Shown here piece by piece: positions 50,956-61,152 of a stretch of 64,000 bases of DNA. A program made the translations under genes and the position numbers. The stretch is from 20CM-2-55-15 sp964633285 (GTDB taxonomy: Bacteria > Acidobacteriota > Terriglobia > 20CM-2-55-15): positions 1 through 64,000 of the forward strand of contig CAZWGA010000002.1 of the NCBI GenBank assembly GCA_964633285.1. The letters are read 5' to 3'. Position 1 is the first letter of the stretch. Each line of letters opens with the position of its first letter. The notes beneath the pieces are model-generated. The model saw only the letters and a program-made list of their open reading frames with translations, searched no databases and was not told the DNA's origin.

Positions 50956-51357
50956 ATGAAAAACAAAATTCAGAAAACCGAAGACGAGTGGAAAAAGGAA
51001 CTCACGCCGGAGCAATACAAAGTCTGCCGGATGAAAGGAACCGAGCCGCCCTTTACCGGAAAATATTACAACTCGAAAGAGAAGGGCGTGTACAAATGCG
51101 CCGCGTGCGGCAACGAGTTGTTCGACTCGGAAACGAAGTTTGATTCCGGAACCGGCTGGCCCAGCTTTTTCAGACCCATTTCGGAAGAGCAGGTGGAAAC
51201 CGAAGAAGACCGCAGCTACGGCATGCGCCGGACCGAAGTCATGTGCAACGCCTGCGGCGCGCATCTCGGCCATCTCTTTCCCGACGGCCCACGCCCGACA
51301 GGCCTCCGGTATTGCATCAATTCGGTGTCGCTGAATCTGGAACCCAAAAAAGAGTAA
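50956..51357 (+). CDS. msrB: Peptide-methionine (R)-S-oxide reductase
   Basis: 133 residues. Reduces methionine-R-sulfoxide in oxidised proteins. Structural zinc cysteines C48-x-x-C51 and C97-x-x-C100; catalytic Cys120 in RYCINS; substrate block GTGWPSFF. No Cys at the usual recycling position before the zinc site was identified. No signal peptide, so cytoplasmic. The gene is monocistronic with its own promoter, and followed by an inverted repeat. Confidence 0.95.
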   Translation: MKNKIQKTEDEWKKELTPEQYKVCRMKGTEPPFTGKYYNSKEKGVYKCAACGNELFDSETKFDSGTGWPSFFRPISEEQVETEEDRSYGMRRTEVMCNACGAHLGHLFPDGPRPTGLRYCINSVSLNLEPKKE

Positions 51358-51358
51358 G

Positions 51359-51397
51359 ACACCCACTTTCCCCTTGATTACCGAGAGGAGTGGGTGT
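51359..51397. terminator. Inverted repeat after msrB
   Basis: ACACCCACT (51359-51367) and AGTGGGTGT (51389-51397): a perfect 9-bp stem with a 21-base loop, starting two bases after the msrB stop. The stem interleaves with the PadR-leader repeat (51378-51411), so the two structures are mutually exclusive in RNA. Confidence 0.45.
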
Positions 51398-51416
51398 ATT
51401 GATCTCGGTAACCGAG
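51378..51416. promoter_or_regulatory. Candidate PadR operator overlapping the padR leader
   Basis: Half-site TTACCGAG (51378-51385), then the palindrome CTCGGTAACCGAG (51404-51416), of which CTCGGTAA is the exact reverse complement of the first site. The palindrome runs into the GAGGAGAG ribosome site before ATG 51425. Autoregulation by the adjacent PadR protein is the natural reading (inference). Confidence 0.5.
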
Positions 51417-51424
51417 GAGAGTCG

Positions 51425-51760
51425 ATGAGCAAACCGAAAGATGTGGTCCAGGGAACGCTGGACCTTCTGATCCTGAAAATACTCGCATTGGAACCGATGC
51501 ACGGCTGGGCGATCAGCCAGCGTTTGAAACAGATTTCCGGCGACATTCTTCAAGTCAGCGATGGATCGCTTTATCCCGCGCTTCATAAGCTCGAACAGGA
51601 AGGCTGGATCCAGGCCGAATGGAAACCCAGCGAAAACAATCGGCGGGCCAAGTTCTACGAGTTAACACGGGCAGGCCGGAAGGCGCTCGAAAAGGAGACT
51701 GCCAACTGGAGCCGCCTTTCCGCCGCCATCACTCAGGTTGTGAAGCTGAGAGAGGCATAG
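51425..51760 (+). CDS. PadR-family transcriptional regulator
   Basis: 111 residues. PadR winged helix: TLDLLILKILALEPMHGWAI, SDGSLYPALHKLEQEGWI, then the wing NNRRAKFYELTRAGRKAL and a C-terminal dimerisation helix. PadR proteins repress neighbouring genes, often transporters, and respond to small toxic compounds. The gene leads the export locus, two bases ahead of the first permease gene. ATG 51425 has a GAGGAGAG ribosome site. Confidence 0.93.
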   Translation: MSKPKDVVQGTLDLLILKILALEPMHGWAISQRLKQISGDILQVSDGSLYPALHKLEQEGWIQAEWKPSENNRRAKFYELTRAGRKALEKETANWSRLSAAITQVVKLREA

Positions 51761-51762
51761 TC

Positions 51763-54402
51763 ATGGTGTTTCTGCGAGCCTGCCGGGCAATCCGATTGAA
51801 GCTGCGTTCCCTCTTCGGGCTCAGCCGTGTTGAGCAGGAACTCGACAACGAACTGCAGTTTCACATCGATCTCCAGATTCAGGAATACACGGCGAAGGGC
51901 ATGCCTCCGGATGAAGCGCGTTCCGCAGCCATGCGAACCTTCAACGGAATCGAACAGCGCAAGGAAGAATGCCGTGATGCGCGCGGTGTGAGCATTATTG
52001 AAAATGCGATCCGCGATTTTCGATATGGCGTTCGGACACTGTTGAAGAGTCCGGGATTCGCGTTGACTGCGGCCGGCACGTTGTCGCTCGGAATCGGCGC
52101 GGCGACCGCCGTCTTCAGCGTCGTTTACGGTGTCGTCCTTCAACCGCTGCCGTATCCGCAACCCGAGCGCCTTGTCGGATTGTGGACCGTCAATCCACAA
52201 CTTTCTCCGGAGCGCGTCCTGGCGGGCCCTGCGAACTTTAAGGACTGGCGCGAGAACAACACCGTATTCGAAGACATGGCTCTCATTCGGCAGATTGGAA
52301 ATTTCAATCTGATCGGAAAAGGCGAACCGGAACGGGTCCAGGGAGCGCGGGTCACCCCGAGTCTCTTTCGAGTGCTGGGCGTTCAACCGATGCTGGGCCG
52401 GGCTTTCACGGATGAAGAAGGCAAGTTTGAGAACACGGTGCTGTTGAGTCATGGTTTGTGGCAGCGGCAGTACGGCGCGGATTCTTCAATCATTGGAAGA
52501 GTCATACGACTGAACGGCAATCCCTACACGGTAGCCGGCGTCATGCCGCCGGACTTTGCATATCCCCATCGCGAGTTTCAGCTTTGGACACCGCTGACGA
52601 TCAATCCTGAAGACTACAAAACGCGGCAGAATTTCTCGTTCCTGGCCGTTGGCCGGCTCAAAGACGGTGTCCTGTTGACCCGGGCGCAAACGGAAATGTC
52701 GGCGATTGCGGCGCGCCTGGCTGAACAGTATCCCGAGAACAAGGGCATTGGCGTTCGACTCTCGCCGCTGCTCGATGATGTTGCCGGCGGTGTCAGGACG
52801 CAGTTGTACGTTCTTCTTGCCGCTGTTCTGTGTCTGGTGATGATTGGATGCGCGAACCTGACGAATCTTGTCATGACACGTGCGTTCGGACGCCGCCACG
52901 AACTGGTCGTCCGCACCGCCCTTGGAGCAAGTCGATCGCGGCTTGTTCTGCAATCGGTGATGGAATTCATTCCGCTCCTGGCAGCCGGCGGCGCCGGCGG
53001 CATCGTCTTAACGAAGTGGATGCTGGGCGCGCTCATTCCGTTTTTACCAACCGCGATGCCTCGCCTCGAAGCGATTCACATCGATTGGCACGTTCTGGCG
53101 TTTTCTGCGGCAATGCTGTTCGCAACTGCGCTCAGCACGGGCATATTCCCCACAATGCAAGTGGTCCGATGGAATTATTCGATCGCTCTTCGCGAGTCTT
53201 CGCGAACCACGGCAGGCGGCGGATCTCGCATCCGTGATGTTCTGGTGGTAACGCAGATTGCGGCGGTGTTGATTCTGATGGTCGGATCTGCTCTGCTGAT
53301 TCGAAGTTTCGTCGCGTTGACGGCAACCGATCCCGGGTTCCATCCCAACAAGGTTCTTTCGCTGCAGATGGCGATTCCGCGGTCGAAGTACTCCAGCGAT
53401 GCATCCATCGCCCAATTCTGTAGACAGATTCTGGAACGAGTCTCCTCGCTTCCCGGTGTCGACCACGCAGGAATGGTGAATCGCCTCCCCCTCGGTGGTG
53501 TCGATCAGTTCGGTTCGGTCGAATTCGAGGGCACAGGTCTCACGGCGAATCAGACGGGCGCGATGGATTGGCGAACCGTTACTCCGGACTATTTTCGCGC
53601 TCTCGGTATTCCCCTTGTTCAAGGCCGGTTTTTCGATGAATCGGATACTGCAGATCGACCGATGTCCGGCATTATCGATGAGCAGGTGGCGCGGCGTGTG
53701 TGGCCGAACGAGAATCCGATTGGAAAGCGTTTCCGCGTGCCTTATCCCGGCGAGAAAGACAACTGGATATCCGTGGTAGGTGTTGTCGGGCATCTGCGGC
53801 ACAACGGCCTCGGATCCGATCCTCGGCCCCAGATTTATTGGAATTATCAACAGCGCGCACAGGATCGGGTTGCGCTTGTCGTGCGCGCGGCACAGGATCC
53901 GCAATCCATTGCCGCAAGTGTGGTCTCCGCAATTCATACCATCGATGCCGAACAACCGGTGTACGACGTGAGGCCGATGAATGATGTTGTGGAACGATCC
54001 GTTTCACCTCAGTGGTTCACGACCGCGCTTTTCACGCGTTTCGCTTCGATCGCCTTGATTCTCGCGACATTCGGCGTTTACGGCGTGCTGACGTACACGG
54101 CCGGAATGCGCGCTCGCGAGATCGGAATCCGCATGGCGCTTGGCGCCAGGCGCCGGGAAGTCATCTGGATGGTTCTTCGATACGGCGGGTCGCTTGCGAT
54201 TACCGGCATCTCGATCGGGCTCGCTGGCGCATTTCTTCTGAGCCGAACCCTGGCGGCTTTGCTTTATGGCATCGGGACAACAGACCCATTCAGCTTTTTT
54301 GCCGTCCCGGCGTTGCTGCTGATTGTTTCACTCGCGGCCTCCGGCATTCCTGCGTATCGCGCTTCTTCGGTGGACCCGCTTTCGGTCTTGAGGACGGAGT
54401 GA
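51763..54402 (+). CDS. MacB/FtsX-type ABC permease (ADOP family), copy 1
   Basis: 879 residues. An N-terminal cytoplasmic prefix (EQELDNELQFHIDLQIQEY, then KEECRDARG) is followed by a first membrane helix (about residues 85-108), a MacB periplasmic core domain, an FtsX-type three-helix bundle, a second periplasmic domain and a final helix bundle ending GIPAYRASSVDPLSVLRTE. The duplicated PCD-FtsX plan is that of acidobacterial duplicated orphan permeases. It has no ATPase domain; ATPases are encoded at 60394-61845. The start, ATG 51763, lies two bases after padR. Probably the membrane part of an efflux pump or lipoprotein/peptide exporter. Confidence 0.9.
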   Translation: MVFLRACRAIRLKLRSLFGLSRVEQELDNELQFHIDLQIQEYTAKGMPPDEARSAAMRTFNGIEQRKEECRDARGVSIIENAIRDFRYGVRTLLKSPGFALTAAGTLSLGIGAATAVFSVVYGVVLQPLPYPQPERLVGLWTVNPQLSPERVLAGPANFKDWRENNTVFEDMALIRQIGNFNLIGKGEPERVQGARVTPSLFRVLGVQPMLGRAFTDEEGKFENTVLLSHGLWQRQYGADSSIIGRVIRLNGNPYTVAGVMPPDFAYPHREFQLWTPLTINPEDYKTRQNFSFLAVGRLKDGVLLTRAQTEMSAIAARLAEQYPENKGIGVRLSPLLDDVAGGVRTQLYVLLAAVLCLVMIGCANLTNLVMTRAFGRRHELVVRTALGASRSRLVLQSVMEFIPLLAAGGAGGIVLTKWMLGALIPFLPTAMPRLEAIHIDWHVLAFSAAMLFATALSTGIFPTMQVVRWNYSIALRESSRTTAGGGSRIRDVLVVTQIAAVLILMVGSALLIRSFVALTATDPGFHPNKVLSLQMAIPRSKYSSDASIAQFCRQILERVSSLPGVDHAGMVNRLPLGGVDQFGSVEFEGTGLTANQTGAMDWRTVTPDYFRALGIPLVQGRFFDESDTADRPMSGIIDEQVARRVWPNENPIGKRFRVPYPGEKDNWISVVGVVGHLRHNGLGSDPRPQIYWNYQQRAQDRVALVVRAAQDPQSIAASVVSAIHTIDAEQPVYDVRPMNDVVERSVSPQWFTTALFTRFASIALILATFGVYGVLTYTAGMRAREIGIRMALGARRREVIWMVLRYGGSLAITGISIGLAGAFLLSRTLAALLYGIGTTDPFSFFAVPALLLIVSLAASGIPAYRASSVDPLSVLRTE

Positions 54403-54505
54403 AGAAATGAAACTGCGGCGAAGATCTTCGGCTCACAGAAATGTTTGCGGCGGCGAGGCGGCGACGTTAACCCCGGTGGCTTGCGGACGGTATTTATGGG
54501 GTGGG

Positions 54506-54531
54506 CCTGGCGTCGCCCAACGAACGCCAGG
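54506..54531 (+). other. Hairpin in the gap between the two permease genes
   Basis: CCTGGCGT (54506-54513) and ACGCCAGG (54524-54531) form an 8-bp stem with a 10-base loop, in a 158-base intergenic region that also holds the palindrome CGAAGATCTTCG (54419-54430). Possible attenuator or RNA-processing site; no U-tract follows. Confidence 0.35.
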
Positions 54532-54560
54532 TTTGCCATCCGTAACGGCGGAGGCATAAG

Positions 54561-57263
54561 GTGACGCGTACTCATCGGTGGATTTCCCGGCTTCGATTGA
54601 AACTCAGGTCGTTGTTCATTCGCAGAACGGTCGAGCACGAACTCGACGAAGAGATGCGGTTTCACCTCGGGAAACGAATCGAGGAAAACATCGCAACCGG
54701 AATGGAATACGGCGATGCGCGCACGCAGGCGCTTCGAGATTTCGGCGGAATGGCTCAAGTGAAGGAAGAATGCCGTGATGCCCGCGGTTTGAATCTGGTT
54801 GAGAACCTCGTTAAGGACATTCGATTCGCACTCCGCGTGATGGGACGTAACCCCGGCTTCGCGATCACGATCGTCCTGACGATGGCTCTGGGCATTGGTG
54901 TCAACACCGCATTGTTTTCGGTCTTCAACGCCGTTGCGTTGCGGCCGCTGCCCGTACGCGAACCAGGCCACGTTGTTCGAATGAAGCGGTGGTTCGATGC
55001 CGGCGGCCGGAACCTCGACGATTACAGGTTTTCCTACCAAGAGTATCGCTATATTCGCGAGCACAGCGATTTGTTCGAAGGAGTCGTCACGGCAAGCTCC
55101 GCAACTCCCGTCTTGCTGGATTCGCAAAAGTTTCTAACGGAACTTGTATCCGCAAATTACTTCGAAGTACTCGGTATCCGGCCGCGTCTGGGCCGCACAT
55201 TCCTTCCCGATGAAGACCGGACGCCCGGCGGCAATCCGGTTATCGTGCTGAGCCACAGCTCCTGGATGAGGCGATTCAACGGCGATCCGACGGTCATCGG
55301 GAAAACTCTAAAATCCAGAGACGCGGTATTTACAGTCATCGGAGTTGCGTCCGAAGAATTTACCGGTACGATCCTGAGTGCGCCGGTTATCCCGGATTTC
55401 TGGGCTCCGGTTTCCATGCAGGCTCAACTGGGATCCGAACGCGAGTGGCTGAACTCGCCAAACGCCTCCGAACTTCAGATATTGGCGCGTCTGAAGCCGG
55501 GCACTTCGATGAAGGCGGCGCAAGCGCAAAGCAGCGGGCTCGCGCGCCAGCACGCATCAACCTTGCAGGGACCCTGGAAGACTACGTCCATCACCGTTGA
55601 ACGGCCGACCCTGTTCGGAGACATGGACGATGTTTCACTGGCCGTTGCCGGCGCGGTCTTGATGGTCATCGTTGGACTCGTTTTGATCGTCGCCTGCGCG
55701 AACGTGGCGAACATGGTTCTCGCTCATGGCGCGGGCCGTCAGAGGGAAATCGGAATTCGTCTTGCGATCGGGGCGAGTCGAAGCCGGATTGTTCGCCAAC
55801 TGTTGACGGAGAGCATCGTCCTTGCATTTGCAGGCGGTTTTCTTGGGCTCGCGCTGGCGACGTGGACAACAAAAATCCTGTGGAAACTCATCACGGAACG
55901 CTTCGCCAATACGTTGCTGGGTGGACTCACCGTCAGTCTGAATCTGAATCCGGACACCCGAGTGTTCATTTACACCTTTGTGATTTCAATTGCGGCAGGT
56001 GTTCTGTTCGGATTGTTGCCGGCAATTCAGATTACGAACCCGGAGCTCGCCGGTTCGCTCAAAGACGGCGGCGGGTTGTTTGGGCATCGCATTCGCCATT
56101 CCCGCACGCGGAGAATCCTGATCACCGCTCAGGTCACGATCTCGGTGCTGTTCCTCATCGTATCCGGGCTGCTCATGCGCGGGGTCATGCGGTCTGGAGG
56201 AATAGAACTGGGTTACAACACGCGTGACGTATACGTCATTGCAGCAGACTTCGGAAAGGATGCGCAAAGGGTGGAACGCGTTCAACGCGTGTCTGAAGCC
56301 ATCCAATCACTACCCGAGGTCAAAGCGCTTGTGCGGGGGCACGCACCGCTTTTCGGCACCTGGACAACAGCAGTTTCCATCGATGGCAGGACGGATCGCA
56401 CGCTGGCGAGCTACGCATCGGACCGTTACTTCGAAGCTCTGGGCATCGGAATCGTTCGCGGACGTCCGTTTTCTGCGCAGGAAGCCCGCGAGGGCGCGCC
56501 TGTCGCGATTGTCAGCGAATCCACCGCCCGATATTTCTGGCCGGGCCAGGATCCTCTATTGAAGCGCTTCAAGGTCGATTTGGGAAAAGCGATGCAAGAG
56601 TATGAGGTGGTCGGGATCGCAAGAGATGTGCGCTTCGCCAATCCAACCCGGATCGATCCTGCTCACATCTTTCTTGCGACCAGGTCTTCCGATTCGAACG
56701 CCCTGATCTTGCGCACGCAGGGAAACCGGGATCGCGCATTGACTGCAGTGCGAGGGGCGATGGAGTCCGTCGATGGAAACTTGTCGGCAAGCCTCGAGTT
56801 TCACAACCTCGAGCAGGGACCATTGACGATTCACAAACTCTTCTCCAGGGGCTCGGCAGTCTTTACCGGCACACTGGCGCTGCTCGCGCTGTCATTTGCG
56901 AGCATCGGAATTTACGGTGTGATGGCGCACCTGATCGGGCAACGAACAAAGGAAATCGGAATCCGCATGGCATTGGGCGCGACTTCCCGGAATGTGTTGC
57001 GAAATGTCGTTTTCGAAGGTTTGTCGCCGGTTCTTCTGGGGATCGGTTTGGGCTTCACAGGTTCTCTGATTCTGTCCTGGCTCCTTCACAAGAGACTGGT
57101 ATTCCCGGAATCGAGCGATTTGCTGTATGGCGCACCATTCTACGATCCGGTGGCGTTCATCGGCCTTTCGGCGTTTGTGACGCTCGTGGCGGTGCTTGCG
57201 AGTTGGACACCGGCGAGGCGCGCGATTCGCGTCGATCCTGTGATTGCGTTACGTCATGACTAG
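54561..57263 (+). CDS. MacB/FtsX-type ABC permease (ADOP family), copy 2
   Basis: 900 residues, paralogous to the preceding permease with the same order: prefix domain (EHELDEEMRFHLGKRIEENI, KEECRDARG), membrane helix, MacB core domain, FtsX bundle, second core domain, FtsX bundle ending RAIRVDPVIALRHD. The sequence has clearly diverged from copy 1, so the two may form a heterodimer. It starts with GTG 54561 after GGAGG (54550-54554). Confidence 0.9.
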   Translation: MTRTHRWISRLRLKLRSLFIRRTVEHELDEEMRFHLGKRIEENIATGMEYGDARTQALRDFGGMAQVKEECRDARGLNLVENLVKDIRFALRVMGRNPGFAITIVLTMALGIGVNTALFSVFNAVALRPLPVREPGHVVRMKRWFDAGGRNLDDYRFSYQEYRYIREHSDLFEGVVTASSATPVLLDSQKFLTELVSANYFEVLGIRPRLGRTFLPDEDRTPGGNPVIVLSHSSWMRRFNGDPTVIGKTLKSRDAVFTVIGVASEEFTGTILSAPVIPDFWAPVSMQAQLGSEREWLNSPNASELQILARLKPGTSMKAAQAQSSGLARQHASTLQGPWKTTSITVERPTLFGDMDDVSLAVAGAVLMVIVGLVLIVACANVANMVLAHGAGRQREIGIRLAIGASRSRIVRQLLTESIVLAFAGGFLGLALATWTTKILWKLITERFANTLLGGLTVSLNLNPDTRVFIYTFVISIAAGVLFGLLPAIQITNPELAGSLKDGGGLFGHRIRHSRTRRILITAQVTISVLFLIVSGLLMRGVMRSGGIELGYNTRDVYVIAADFGKDAQRVERVQRVSEAIQSLPEVKALVRGHAPLFGTWTTAVSIDGRTDRTLASYASDRYFEALGIGIVRGRPFSAQEAREGAPVAIVSESTARYFWPGQDPLLKRFKVDLGKAMQEYEVVGIARDVRFANPTRIDPAHIFLATRSSDSNALILRTQGNRDRALTAVRGAMESVDGNLSASLEFHNLEQGPLTIHKLFSRGSAVFTGTLALLALSFASIGIYGVMAHLIGQRTKEIGIRMALGATSRNVLRNVVFEGLSPVLLGIGLGFTGSLILSWLLHKRLVFPESSDLLYGAPFYDPVAFIGLSAFVTLVAVLASWTPARRAIRVDPVIALRHD

Positions 57264-57335
57264 GCCGGGCTGCGGGACACGCAATGAACATTTGTCCTCG
57301 ATTTTCCGTAATGGGTCACTTGCAGGAGTGTGAAC

Positions 57336-59084
57336 ATGAATAAGAAGGTAGTGCTGGCCGGCCTGTTGCTGGCGGTCTTTTCAACTTTTTCGACAACGGC
57401 GTCGGCTCAAACCAACTGGGTGAGCCAATTTCTGAAACGATATAAGCCGCCGGCGATCGATCCGTCCGCTCTGGTGACGCCCCAGGTCTCGGGCGCGGGC
57501 TGGGAAGGGATGGTGCGGCAGGGCATGCTGCCGATATCCGTTAATGATGTGATCCGGCTGATGCTATCGAGCAATCTCGACGTGACCGTCAATCGGTTCT
57601 CGCCGCTCGCCAATCAATATCTGCTCGATACGTTCTTCAGGCCGTTTGAGCCGACGCTCGACGTCTCGGCCCAGGTCATTCGCAACACGACACCGAGCGC
57701 TTCTCAGTTGGTTGGAGCGACATCATTCAGCCAGTTGAGCCACCGCTATTCGATCGGGTATGGACAGACGCTGCAGACCGGCACGGCCGTCGGCGTGACG
57801 TTCAGCGTCAATCGCAATTCTTCGAACAGCCAGTTCTCCACGTTCAACCCGTCGTATTCGGGCAATGTCACCTACACCATCAGCCAGCCTCTCTTGCGGA
57901 ATTTCGGACGGAATATCAATACGCGCCTGATCCGAATTGCCAGGAACAACGTCAATACGTCGGAACTCGACTTTGAAATGCAAACCATCGATCTTGTGAC
58001 TGCCGCGCAGAATCTTTATTGGGATCTCGTGTATCAGCGGGAAGACATCAAAGTGCACAAGCAGTCACTCGATCTGGCTGAGAAAACACTGGCCGACAAC
58101 AAGCGTCAGGTTGAAATCGGCACCATGGCCCGGATTGAAGTGGTGCAGGCGGAATCGGAAGTGGCGCAGCGGCAGGAGCAGATGGTGACAACGTCATATA
58201 CGGCCGATCAGACGCAGGACCGAGTCAAGAAACTGATCACCAATCTGGGAGATCCGGCGCTTGTTCTTGCGCAACTGAGTCCCGTCGATCCACCGCGAAG
58301 ACCATCGGCTGATGACATTATGCCCGTCAACGATGCGATCAAGTACGCGCTGGAGAGCAGGCCCGAAGTGCGGCAGCTCGATCTTCTGCTGCAGAACGGC
58401 GATATCGACCTCCAATATGCCAGGAACCAGTTGCTGCCGAATCTCGGCGTATTTGGAAGCTACACACAGAACGGTATTGGCGGTGTTCAAACCAATCGCT
58501 CCGGTCTCGGTGGCACTGAAATCAAATCCGTCGTGCCCGGCGGGCTGGCTGATGCCCTGGGCCAGTTGTTCGGGTACAACTACACCGGATATTCGATGGG
58601 GTTCAGTCTCTCGATTCCGCTGAGCAACAAATCCGGGCGCGCCGAATATTCCAAGGCATTGACCGACCGTCAATCCATGCTGGCAAGGAAGACGAAAGTG
58701 GCACAGCAGATCGCCCTCGAAGTTCGGAACGCCCACAGCCAGGTGGAAATGAATCGGGCACGGATAACAGCGGCCGAGAAATCCCTCGAACTGGCAAACA
58801 TGCAGTTGGAAGCGGAACAGAAGAAATTTCAGCTCGGCACTTCGCAGCTTCGATTTGTGCTTCAGGAGCAGCGAAACGTAACGCAGGCTCAGACAACTCA
58901 GATTCAGGCGCTCGTCAATTATGCGAAGTCGCTGGTGGATTACGATCGTGCCGTCGGCAGGACGCTGAGGAAGAACAATATCGAGATCGAAAAGCAGTTG
59001 CAGGTGGCGGAGGGCCAGGTGTCCGACCCTTCACCGGCCGCACTCGCGTCAGCCTTTCCCAAAGGGAGAGGCTTGATACAATAG
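57336..59084 (+). CDS. TolC-family outer-membrane efflux protein
   Basis: About 582 residues. Signal peptide MNKKVVLAGLLLAVF to ASAQ. Two TolC-type repeats of long amphipathic helices: QTIDLVTAAQNLYWDLVYQR, KTLADNKRQVEIGTMARIEV, and in the second half NAHSQVEMNRARITAAEKSL, QKKFQLGTSQLRFVLQEQ. These build the outer-membrane channel and periplasmic tunnel of tripartite pumps. ATG 57336 has AGGAG upstream. It precedes the adaptor and ATPase genes, completing an exporter. Confidence 0.92.
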   Translation: MNKKVVLAGLLLAVFSTFSTTASAQTNWVSQFLKRYKPPAIDPSALVTPQVSGAGWEGMVRQGMLPISVNDVIRLMLSSNLDVTVNRFSPLANQYLLDTFFRPFEPTLDVSAQVIRNTTPSASQLVGATSFSQLSHRYSIGYGQTLQTGTAVGVTFSVNRNSSNSQFSTFNPSYSGNVTYTISQPLLRNFGRNINTRLIRIARNNVNTSELDFEMQTIDLVTAAQNLYWDLVYQREDIKVHKQSLDLAEKTLADNKRQVEIGTMARIEVVQAESEVAQRQEQMVTTSYTADQTQDRVKKLITNLGDPALVLAQLSPVDPPRRPSADDIMPVNDAIKYALESRPEVRQLDLLLQNGDIDLQYARNQLLPNLGVFGSYTQNGIGGVQTNRSGLGGTEIKSVVPGGLADALGQLFGYNYTGYSMGFSLSIPLSNKSGRAEYSKALTDRQSMLARKTKVAQQIALEVRNAHSQVEMNRARITAAEKSLELANMQLEAEQKKFQLGTSQLRFVLQEQRNVTQAQTTQIQALVNYAKSLVDYDRAVGRTLRKNNIEIEKQLQVAEGQVSDPSPAALASAFPKGRGLIQ

Positions 59085-59109
59085 TTGGGCTCAACCCCCG
59101 GAGGAATTT

Positions 59110-60363
59110 ATGGATGTTGCCCGGCCTCAATCCGTGGCCCGAAACAAAAGAATCAAGCGCTTCGTATACGGCTTCCTGGTACTCGTTGCCGCTGCGGGTG
59201 TGACCCTGGGGCTGTCTCGAATGCGCCCCGCAGCGCCCTCGGTGGATCGCGGAACACTGTGGATCGATGGCGTCAAACGGGGCGAAATGCTTCGACAGGT
59301 CCATGGTATCGGAACGCTTGTCCCTGAAGAGGTTCGCTGGATACCGGCCACCAATGACGGAATCATCGAGGAGCGCCGCGTTCGTGCCGGCGACAAAGTT
59401 ACCGCGAACACGATCATTCTCGTCATGAGCAATCCTGATGTGAAACAACGTGCAGCCGATGCGGAGCTTCAGCTCAAAGGAGCCGAAGCCGATCTCACGA
59501 ATCTCCGCGCCATTCTCCAAACCGAGATTCTCAATCAACAGGTACAACAGGCCAGCGTCGAATCCGAGTACAACCGCGCAAAACTGGATTATGAAGCGAA
59601 TCTCGAGCTTTCCAAGGATGGTTTGATCGCCGACCTGATCCTGAAGAAATCTCAGGAGAGCGCCCGGGAACTTGGCGCAAAGAATGAAATGGAAAAGAAA
59701 AAAGTCGCGGTGAACTCCCAATCGGCAGACGCCAGAATCTCGGCACAACAGGCTCGGGTGGATCAACTTCGGACCGCCTATGACCTGCGCGCCAAGCAAC
59801 TGGACGATTTGAACGTTCGGGCCGGAGCGAACGGAGTCGTTCAACAGGTACCGGTTGAAGCCGGCCAGAAAGTGTCTCCTGGAACCATTCTGGCGAAAGT
59901 CGCAGAACCCGGCAGGCTGAAGGCCGAAGTCCAAATTGCTGAAACCCAGGTCAAAGACGTGGCGGTGGGACAGTTGGCTTCTATTGATACCCGAAACGGA
60001 ATCATTCCGGGACAGGTCATCCGAATTGACCCGGCTGCTGTCAATGGTACGGTGAAGGTCGATGTTCAGCTTAATGGTGAATATCCGAAGGTCGCTCGGC
60101 CGGATCTCAGTGTGGACGGAACCATTGATCTGGAACGGCTTACCAACGTCCTCTACGTCGGCCGGCCCGCGTACGGTCAGGCCGACAGTACAGTCGGGGT
60201 TTTCAAATTGATGCCGAACGGAGAAGCAACCCGCGTTCAGGTCAAGCTGGGCCGCAGCTCCGTTAACCAGATTGAGATCGTGGACGGGCTCCGAGAAGGA
60301 GACCAGGTCATCCTGTCGGATATGTCGAACTGGGACGCCCACGATCGAGTGCGATTGAACTAA
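59110..60363 (+). CDS. HlyD/MacA-like periplasmic adaptor (membrane fusion protein)
   Basis: 417 residues. One N-terminal membrane anchor (about residues 17-36), a lipoyl-like half, a long coiled-coil hairpin (roughly residues 110-235, rich in Gln, Lys and Glu), the second lipoyl half with GVVQQVPVEAGQKVSPGTIL, and a beta-barrel/membrane-proximal domain. It bridges the inner-membrane permeases and the TolC-like channel. ATG 59110 sits behind a strong GGAGGAATTT. Confidence 0.92.
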   Translation: MDVARPQSVARNKRIKRFVYGFLVLVAAAGVTLGLSRMRPAAPSVDRGTLWIDGVKRGEMLRQVHGIGTLVPEEVRWIPATNDGIIEERRVRAGDKVTANTIILVMSNPDVKQRAADAELQLKGAEADLTNLRAILQTEILNQQVQQASVESEYNRAKLDYEANLELSKDGLIADLILKKSQESARELGAKNEMEKKKVAVNSQSADARISAQQARVDQLRTAYDLRAKQLDDLNVRAGANGVVQQVPVEAGQKVSPGTILAKVAEPGRLKAEVQIAETQVKDVAVGQLASIDTRNGIIPGQVIRIDPAAVNGTVKVDVQLNGEYPKVARPDLSVDGTIDLERLTNVLYVGRPAYGQADSTVGVFKLMPNGEATRVQVKLGRSSVNQIEIVDGLREGDQVILSDMSNWDAHDRVRLN

Positions 60364-60393
60364 TCCAATTGATTTGCGAAGCAAAGGGGGAGC

Positions 60394-61098
<705 letters not shown>

Positions 61099-61152
61099 GT
61101 CGGGTGAGCCGGCGCCAATGAATTCGAAGCCGGCACTTGCCTTATCAGTTCT

